Source of the DNA: Heligmosomoides polygyrus polygyrus
Lineage: Eukaryota; Nematoda; Chromadorea; Rhabditida; Heligmosomidae
Length of the DNA: 64,000 bases
Assembly (NCBI GenBank): GCA_947396885.1
Contig: OX377204.1
Span: forward strand, 39,517,975 to 39,581,974
Reading direction: 5' to 3'
Positions 57,001 to 64,000 of this stretch are shown here, one piece after another (the stretch's first letter is position 1; every line of letters begins with the position of its first letter). A program made the position numbers and the translations under genes. The notes below the pieces were generated by a model that had not been told where the DNA came from, made no database searches, and saw nothing but the letters and a program-made list of their open reading frames with translations.

Positions 57001-58370
57001 CTTGAAGGCCCCGTTTCACTGCCTCAATTCACCGGCTACAGGCGCCAGTCGAGCGGCAGCCGAAAGCAGGCGGTATAAGCTCTCCTTGTCGTTTCGGTTG
57101 TCATCTCCTAGGCGACTCAAGTAACCCATTCCCTCCCCCCCCGTTTTTTTCGACCTCTTGTATACCCTACCGTCCTGCTGCTTTAACTGCCGAAGTTAAT
57201 TGAATTTTCGAGTTCACCTGCACCTACTAGGGCAAGTGTCTGTTGCACCGTCTGAAGTAAAAACCGATTGGAATTAAGGCAGAATAAGAGTCGGGAGCGA
57301 GAACGAATTTTGTGTTCCGTGTTTGGCTGCTCCGTTTCGAGTGCTGATCCTTGACGTCTTGTTAGGAGATATTTGTGGTGTGTTCAGGCATTCAATGAAA
57401 GCTGGTGGTACAGAAACTGGAAGGCCCCTTTTTCTGCAAACTCCAACTGAATTTACTCAGCGTCACTAAATTTTTTAGTCGCGTCAACCTTCTCACAACC
57501 ACTTCTACTTATACAGCAAACAAACGAGGATTGCATGTTTGATGTGCGCAGCCGTTGGCCAGCCAATTGAAATGATTATAGTCGAGCTCGAAATTGACCG
57601 TGTTAAACTGATAAATGCCCCTGACAACGTTTCGATCAACGCCGTACCGACCTCTCTAAAATGGATGGTCGATCTGTGGAGGTGGGGCATCTTTGAAAGA
57701 CTCTGCCATATGATACCCTCAGTTTCGAACAACGACTCAGGCAGGAACTTATTGAGTGCCGGGAGAACGTAGCAGCCATTGAGTGACGTTCGGCGTTCAC
57801 GGGAGAAGGATTCTGAGCCCGCTGAGAACTCGTAAATCTTGTGGTGAGAAGCGAGCCCGACTAAGCATGCGTCCTGGGCTTAAGAAAAAATCTCTAATGA
57901 TGGCGTAGAAGTCGTCGGGCATACCGCGAATTAAAACTAACTGGGATCGAGCATACTGGTTTGTTGGACCTAGGGAAACGACCACCATGGCTATGCTCCC
58001 TACCATTAAGCTGGTTGTACTGAAAATTTTGTGTCGGCCACTGCCAATATATAGAATGTGGCGGGCAAAACTTCGGAGTGGTGGGACGGCGTAATAAGGG
58101 CACGTTGTGGTACAGATCGGCTAAGAAATCCAGAGAAGGTTCGCGGCAAGAACTGCTGGCACACGGGACTGCAGAAGGCCGCTGTGACTTGTAGCATGGA
58201 CTTTCGGTTTAATCCTTGCTGCGCCTGGCCCAATGGGCTGGTCTTTTGCGAATCATGAATTGCTTTTTGTTCGAGCTACATGTAAGTCGGTTAGTCCGTC
58301 GTCTCGTCAGAGCACTCGATTTGTCGATAAGGATTAGTAAAAAGCACCAAATTATTTAAGGGTCAGCCCC
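54031..58370. other. 4.3 kb with GC-rich patches, no confirmed gene
   Basis: CAGGCGGTAACCGCCTG, a short perfect hairpin followed by T-rich sequence, lies at 54441-54457. An alternating TATATG/CATATA tract spans 55190-55320. A 104-codon GC-rich + frame at 56764-57075 (Ser-rich, ending near GCG|GTATAAG) and a + frame at 57515-57770 after a good acceptor (CTTCTACTTATACAG) are the best exon candidates. Neither shows a family signature. Confidence 0.4.
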
Positions 58371-58371
58371 A

Positions 58372-58440
58372 GGAGGACAATCGATCCGGGGTGAACGTGA
58401 ATGTCTGTGCCTCGTCCCTATGCGCTACCACGCTCACTTA
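58372..58440 (-). repeat. tRNA-like repeat fragment
   Basis: The minus strand has a good A-box-like word (GTGGTAGCGCATAGGGACGA) and a B-box-like word (GGATCGATTGTCC). The rest does not fold as a tRNA, so a tRNA-derived SINE head is likely. Confidence 0.5.
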
Positions 58441-59027
58441 ACACCTCCGTATAAGCGCTATGGAGGGTGTCCTCGAGAAAACGTCGAATGAGTGATGGGT
58501 GGCGGTGAGGACTATGACCCTAGCAGTTAATGTGGATCTTAACTAGGGAAGTTCTCTCTGACGCATATCCTAGTCCGCCTCTGTTTCTCAGCCAAGCTAC
58601 TGCATGAAGAGGAGCAACGACGTTAGAAGCCTCTGTGTGCATTCTAATGGGTTAACCTACAAGCACTGCTACGAGCATGCTGCTAGCAGAGGCAGCACCT
58701 AACGGCTTCAAATCTGGAGTTCCACCACTTTAGGTGTTTGTTTTTTGGTATCCCTCTCTTCCGAGCAAAGCGATGAAACGACGTTTCGCTCATCAACCAG
58801 TTTTGCTGTATTTTTGTTGTATTGCTATGTCTCACAGCCGCGACTCTGAGAACATTGCACTGGAGCGCTGCAAGGGATGGTCCTCAACAGAAATTTCGAT
58901 AATCATTCAGCACTATACCTAGATAAATAGAACACTTCAGGACACTTTGCATAGGTATTTGCATTGCCCTATTTGCCGAGGAGTGGCATGAACACTACGC
59001 TAGTTCTATCAGAAATCTATCGTGCCA

Positions 59028-59100
59028 ATTCACCGACTCCGAAGGGAAGGAAGGTCTAGTTTACCTGGAAGGATCTGAACCAATACTCTTCTCTTTGAGT
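59028..59100 (-). mobile_element. SINE fragment
   Basis: The complement of GAAGGGAAGGAAGGTCTAG, with CGTGCCAATTCACCGACTCC, matches the middle of the SINE on the minus strand. Confidence 0.6.
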
Positions 59101-59734
59101 AGACACGAAAGATCCTACTAGCCTACGCTATTAAAGACGCGCCCATACTGTGACAGTGCATATTAAACTCTTGAAGCATTTGGCAACGAAATGAAAACAA
59201 CTGACGCTCCTTTAGGAAGGGCCGTGTACTGAGGACACTGTATTCGCAACCACAGCTGACGGACCAGTCCTTGAGCAAAATGGTTAGAGAGAATCAAAAT
59301 GCTCGATGTCCCTCATCTGATTGCAGTCGTTGGGTCATTGTTGTGTGTAGCGCTTGCAGGCCCACTGCTAAACCACATGCATTGGAACTAATTCTAAACG
59401 AATGTCGTAATCCACCACGGCACCCCTTTTTGAGATGAAAGTCTGTTTGATAGAATGGATTAGGCCTATGTAAAACGGCTAAGAGATTCAATTTTTCAGT
59501 TGGGGTTGAAGGATATTGAAAATTCTACACCAGAGGACAAACGGTCTCTTCTCTTGACAATGGTTTGGAAGAGTCTTCCCGAGCCCTTCATTGCAGTCAT
59601 CTGAAAGGCAGTCTGAGATAGTCTTTTCGGCTATGCAATGCAAAGCAGAGGCTCTCTCTAAGCGAGGCAATGCGACGACGACCAGAAACAGCAAAGCCAC
59701 CTACTCACTAAGCTGTTAGACGGAATTTAGTTAC

Positions 59735-59885
59735 GACCGAAACTCTTCCGCCAGGCGGGACTCGAACCCACACCCTTTCCGGGCGGTATTATACGCCAAG
59801 CCGCAAGAGTTTTGGACGTGACTAAATATCCATCTAACAAATATAACCTCCGCAACAGCCGCTCTAGCCTTTAGAAAACGTGAAA
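59735..59885 (-). mobile_element. tRNA-like foldback element, copy 2
   Basis: The minus strand contains GGGTTCGAGTCCCGCC and a GCCCGGAAAGGG stem-loop. The outer part (GCAAGAGTTTTGGACGTGAC, later AACAGCCGCTCTAG) is shared, in the same order and direction, with 16886-17108. Compared with that copy, the tRNA-like centre is inverted relative to the right arm, as expected if the loop of a hairpin had flipped. Confidence 0.6.
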
Positions 59886-60204
59886 AATTACCTTTTCACT
59901 ATTCAGTTGTTAGCTCACCCAGTCCGTAACAAACTTACAACAATCAAACATAGGTGTTTTTAAGGATTTCTGTTGACAGTTGCTCCCAATGACTGCATGA
60001 TTTTATTTTGCTTTACAACTGCAAACTTCCCAGACAATTTGGGCACCTAATCACGGCCAGCGAATTATTTGGCGCCAGAGGAATACTGACCAAAATTCGA
60101 TTCGTGGTACATGCGAGGTCGAGACCGACCTCGACATCACCACACACGCCCTTCAACAACTGCTTGAAATTCGAGCTCCCAGGAAAAGACAAAGAATGGG
60201 ATAT

Positions 60205-60268
60205 GCAAAGGATGAAAGACGGATAAAGGGCGGCGTAAATCAGTCCCATTTCGGCCGCGCCACGCACC
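60205..60268 (-). mobile_element. SINE 3' tail fragment
   Basis: The minus strand reads GTGCGTGGCGCGGCCGAAAT, then ACGCCGCCCTTTATCC, like the SINE tail. Confidence 0.55.
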
Positions 60269-60529
60269 CTGCTTGCCATGTGGAGACAATGTGGGTATTT
60301 AACCCACTTTGGCTCACAGTAGCTAACCTAACAGCAATTCAATGCTTTATCTTTCTAATATAGGGTGGTCACCTATCCCGAAAAGGTGGGAGCTTGGTTG
60401 GCGTGCGAGGTATACAAACCAAGAACCTTGATTCGCGACCTCCTACTGCACTCCACGCACCACTAGTGCGTTTACGACGTGAGTCGTAAATACGTTCATC
60501 TAGTTCCATGGAAGTTGAACAGTTGGTTT

Positions 60530-60757
60530 CTAAACTGCACTGATTTGTGGGTGTAGGCTGTGGTTTTTCGCAAACCTAGCGAACCAAATCTGATGCCCAC
60601 ACTTAGTCCCGAAGAGGTAGAAACCACGACTGCAACCATCGCAACGTCGCACATCCTCATGTATGTGAATCTGGTATGTCTGCTGTTGGGTCGTATGCAT
60701 CCTTTGCATGCCTAAAATGGCCTTTTTGCCCGTAGTTGCATCCACAATGAAGCCCAT
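60530..60757 (-). CDS. possible exon with Cys/His cluster
   Basis: A 75-codon minus-strand frame contains EDVRRCDGCSRGFYLFGTKC then GH, a C-x2-C-x10-C-x-H spacing that could bind zinc. Splice signals at its ends are weak and no homolog is recognised. It may be chance. Confidence 0.2.
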   Translation of the reverse strand: MGFIVDATTGKKAILGMQRMHTTQQQTYQIHIHEDVRRCDGCSRGFYLFGTKCGHQIWFARFAKNHSLHPQISAV

Positions 60758-61314
60758 TCCGAGGTCTCACGCCACATTTGGTTAGAGTGAGCTAGAGAAG
60801 CAGCGGTGAGAGAGCAAGCGTGAGGAACTGCTATGGCTCTGCAATGTATAAATCAACCACAGTGAACCACAGTAAAGTGGTGAGCACCCTCCACTGTAGT
60901 ACTTCCCAATGAACTTCTTTCGATCTGGTGATATCTATTCTCATCCGGGGCGAAGAAGTTCGCCAAGTATGACATCGAATGCGAACTGACGGAGGAGCCC
61001 GTAACACTGGTATTCCGACACAGCGGAAGCGAGCCGTGTGTTGTTGCGGAAGCTCGCAGAGAAGGGGTAATGAAGCATGTGGTGCGACATGACACTCACC
61101 TCGACTCCGGAACGGGGTGTGGCCGCCCCGGTGTTGGCGCTTTCACAGAGCTGGCTAATCTGAGCAGATTAATCGCCGGGTGCTGTTTCCACCTGAGAAG
61201 CTGCTCGAGCTCAACATCGATTAGCGCTCGCCGTCACCTCGTGGGAGACTGTTTCGTGTGAAGCCGCCACGGCCGGTTCCGTCACATCTCGACCATCGAG
61301 CACCGGCACCTACC
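60758..61314. other. region upstream of the potassium channel gene
   Basis: GC rises from about 61050. Open frames here are short and unidentified. It probably includes promoter or leader sequence for the gene downstream (inference). Confidence 0.4.
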
Positions 61315-61427
61315 ATGGCGTGTGCCAGCATAAGCTACTCGGCCCTGGCGCGCAATGGAGAGTGAGTTCTTAGTCGTCCGCGTTTCATTTGCAGCAAATT
61401 TCGCAAGCCAAAAGTAGACCGCGGGAG
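61315..61427 (+). CDS. possible first exons of the channel gene
   Basis: ATG 61315 in good context (CTACCATGG) gives MACASISYSALARNG and stops at GGAGA|GTGAGT (exon end 61361). After TTTCATTTGCAG, a 33-nt exon (61395-61427, KFRKPKVDRG) ends GGGAG|GTGAGT. Phases agree (2 then 2). The intron of 33 bp would be unusually short. Joining to the next exon needs an acceptor at 61676 (GGGGCAG), which lacks a pyrimidine tract. The same gene, a separate start, or chance are all possible. Confidence 0.35.
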
Positions 61428-61710
61428 GTGAGTGCTATTCGTTGGCAAGGATGAGAGACTCGCACTCGGACGCAGGAGTGTCTGGTTGGCAGCGCTGCAT
61501 AAGAGATGAGCCTAGAGGACTGTTGCATATCAGGTAACTGCTGACGCCGATGAAGTAGGTGAGGCGGGCGGTGCACGAAGGAACAGGGCTAGCCCGCCCC
61601 TCTCGGTCGCATTCCTGCCGTTCTCCATCTGGCGCGAGATCTGAAGACGACCAGCGGCAGCGCGAATCTGGGGCAGTCGTTTGGGCTGGTGGCGGCCGGC
61701 AGCAGCGCTC

Positions 61711-64000
61711 ATGGCGATTGCCATCTCACAGGCGGTCCTGCAACGCCGCACTTCTGTGCAGTTTGGGGTGCCCGGCACCGACGCGGCTCTCAAATTCAAG
61801 AATTACAGGGTGACCGGCAACATGATCAGCGGGTGAGTTCCTTTTCATTCTCCCTTACAGCATGCCGCTTCGCCTTTTTATTTGCTCCCCAGATGGCGTG
61901 CCTCATGCATGCTTGGCTTTAGGCGCCTTTTGCTTTAGATATGTGTGATCCCGAGTACTAACATTAGTGGAGCAGAGGCCCCTTTCAGTCAATGAAAACG
62001 AGTTCTCGTCCATGCATGGGCGCTTGCTTGTGTGTGACGTGAACGTCCAGCAGCAGATCTTATGATATTGAATTGCGCCGCTAGCAGAAAATGAGGCATT
62101 TCAGGGCGGCGCAGCAGCACAAAAAACGTCTTGTTCCATTACGGAAAACGGACGCCATGAGTCACGCCGAGCGACGAAATTTCCTCATTCTCGACGACGT
62201 GTGGCGCTCTGGAGGCAGCGAGTGTTTCCAGGTGAGAAGTGCCCGCTCCAGGGGAACGAAGTCGCCGCCACACCGCGTCAGTCAAGCAGCGCGTCCGCCT
62301 GGGGGCGCCGCCGCCAGCAATGGCCGAAACTCCATTTCTGCGCCTAATGGAGCGGCCTCGCGACTGGCAAGTCCCCTGAATCAGCGCCGCTTGTCTTCGG
62401 CATATTTTCTCGAGAACTGGTATCTCTCTCGCGGCGGACGCCAACACCAGGGGCGCGGCTGGGAGGGAACTTTTAGGGTTTGCTGCGGGCATACTGCTTC
62501 GGGCTTAATTGTAGGCAGCTGGTTGTAGGAAAAAGGCACATTCCTAACATTAGGAAGAGGGAACATGGAGAGTACTTTTCGTAGCATCCTTCTGGAATAG
62601 GAACTCTTTTGATTAAAATTCCCCGTCCAATGTCAGCCACAACGATACCTAAAAAAGCAGCTGAACCCATTCTTTTATTTATCGATGCTTTCAAAAAGTG
62701 GTGCAGTACCAGCTAGCCTCTTGAGGCATGAAGCTGTTTTTTCTTTTCTTGAGTTTGGAACGGTTTAGATAAGGAATGTGCCCAAAAAAAACCAAAGCTT
62801 CCTTCAGGGCTGGTGGTTTGGTGCCAGATCTGTATGGAACAACAAAACAGAATTTCTGTCAACGCTTAGTAGGCGTTCCAACTGCTAGCTCTAGACCGTA
62901 TGGGAGTGGAGTGTTTGGCAGGTCTCAAATAGAGTTGGATAGAGCCTAATCTTTCGTACTCCACGATGTAGTGAAAATTCAGTAATTTCAACCAAAAAAC
63001 GGCCATTTGCGGTTGAGTGTAAAAAGCCGTTATTATTTTCACTAGCTGTCCCACAGCGCGTAGAGGGCTCCAATGCCACTACTTCAGCTACAACATATAA
63101 GTTTGAGGCCGGGTTTAACCAGAGCCACTATGCGTGCTTTAGAAGATCTATTTGATGTTCAGCATACCACCCATACGCCGCTCATTTGTTTCTAACATGC
63201 GAGAAGGTTTTTGTCTTTGACCGCTGGTGAGGCTTTAAGTGAGAGCGCTGACCGGGAGATCCAGAGAAGTGTTTATCAGGTGAAGCGCAGAAGTATGTAC
63301 ATAAATAGGGAACTGGGCGCAACCTTCAAGAACGCGCTGGGATGGGGCGAAGGCAAGAAAGATTAGGAAGGAATGGAGCGCACCTAGAAATAAGGCAAGG
63401 GCGGATGTCTCTGAAGGAACGGACGGAATACAAGCCGAGAGGAGCCCTTAACGGTTCTGTTCTATGATATTATTTCGAACAAGGTTTTGCCTTTATTGGT
63501 AGTGACCGCGTTCTGGTGGCTGAGGTCCTGTTGTTCGTAGAGCAGAGCTCTGGCAGTTACATAATAACGATGGGACAACAAGCTGGAACTCTCTCAAAAT
63601 CTCATTAATATCATAAAACAGCGTTAAAAGTAGTACAGCAACGAAGGTTCGAGTCAGACGTGATTCGAATCCTTCTGAGAGCCGAACTCTTCCTCTTCAG
63701 ATAATTCCGCCGGGCGGTATCGGTCCTGATGGCGAGCCGATGTTCCTCCGACTGAACATCGGGGGAACGCGATATATGCTACTCGTAGACGCGCTTCTTC
63801 GAGCTGAACCCTCAGGATTCCTCGCAAAATTTGTTCAACTCACGCACACCGCACGGTTAAAGGCGCGTCATTTGCTTGTTTTCCCTCTGAAGTGGAGACT
63901 GAATAGAAGGTGTGCAGGTGGCCGACGCCTACCTCCCGGCCGAGGACTCGTACTTCTTCCAAAGATCGCCAGTCGCTTTCGAGGCGATATTCCAGTACTA
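61711..64000 (+). CDS. voltage-gated potassium channel, N-terminal exons (T1 domain), partial
   Basis: Spliced exons: 61711-61832 (MAIAISQAVLQRRTSVQFGV...NYRVTGNMISG, donor GG|GTGAGT), 62105-62231 (acceptor GCATTTCAG; ...LRKTDAMSHAERRNFLILDD..., donor CAG|GTGAGA), 63701-about 63862 (acceptor TTCCTCTTCAG), and about 63918-64000, open at the window end. All junction phases fit (2, then 0). The third exon holds FLRLNIGGTRYMLLVDALLR and the fourth EDSYFFQRSPVAFEAIFQYY. Together these are the signature halves of the Kv T1 domain, which lies in the cytoplasm and sets subunit assembly. Pore and voltage sensor lie beyond the window. The last junction is odd: the plain GT at 63856 breaks the frame, so a GC donor (AAG|GCGCGT) or a 43-bp intron 63867-63909 is needed. 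The start could instead be upstream, with 61732 as an acceptor. The Kv subfamily is not assigned. Confidence 0.8.

Noticed and set aside
1..64000. CRISPR array, bacterial operon or prophage
   Set aside because: There are no short regularly spaced repeats with unique spacers. Coding content is split by introns and dominated by nematode transposons.

Overview
The window looks like a repeat-rich stretch of a clade V nematode genome, probably a strongylid close to the hookworms. The pointers are GTGAGT/TTTCAG-type splice sites, two RTE-type LINEs with a hookworm-like protein style, several mariner relics, short tRNA-derived SINEs, and three near-copies of the nematode SL1 spliced-leader sequence. 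The species call is inference.

Only one host gene is well supported. It lies at the right edge on the + strand: split exons at 61711-61832, 62105-62231, 63701-about 63862 and about 63918 to the window end. They join in phase and run into the cytoplasmic T1 (BTB-like) tetramerisation domain of a voltage-gated potassium channel. The gene continues beyond the window. A GC-rich belt (about 61050-62480) covers its first exons. Other GC-rich patches (10270-11060, 25680-26300, 54420-54900, 56760-57080) carry splice-like signals but no recognisable product.

Most of the remainder is layered transposon debris. From left to right: a dead mariner (209-2325) split at a TA by a 1.2 kb palindromic element; a second Tc1/mariner relic (2815-3737); a third with oligo-G terminal repeats (8049-8971); a tRNA-like foldback with a long target duplication (16886-17108); an RTE LINE on the minus strand (20111-23814) holding a nested Helitron-like element and its 41-bp minisatellite; a foldback element (23910-24775); a GC-rich short TIR element (25917-26063); a 5'-truncated LINE of a second RTE family (28861-29570); SINEs; a nearly full-length RTE LINE with a perfect 14-bp target duplication (30881-34020); another foldback (37430-38070); a complete-length but dead D34D mariner (42709-43969); and a dense nest of repeats from 44485 to 54030.

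That last nest includes Helitron-like elements bounded by 5'-TC and CTRR-3' and inserted between A and T. Three related 5' ends carry, in the element's own sense direction, a 22-nt block that matches nematode SL1 at 20 of 22 positions. This is the most unusual signal in the window. No CRISPR array, intact transposase, rRNA gene or convincing functional tRNA gene was seen. Long stretches (3738-8048, 11060-13870, 34035-37430, 38071-41164, 54031-58370) show nothing I can name.
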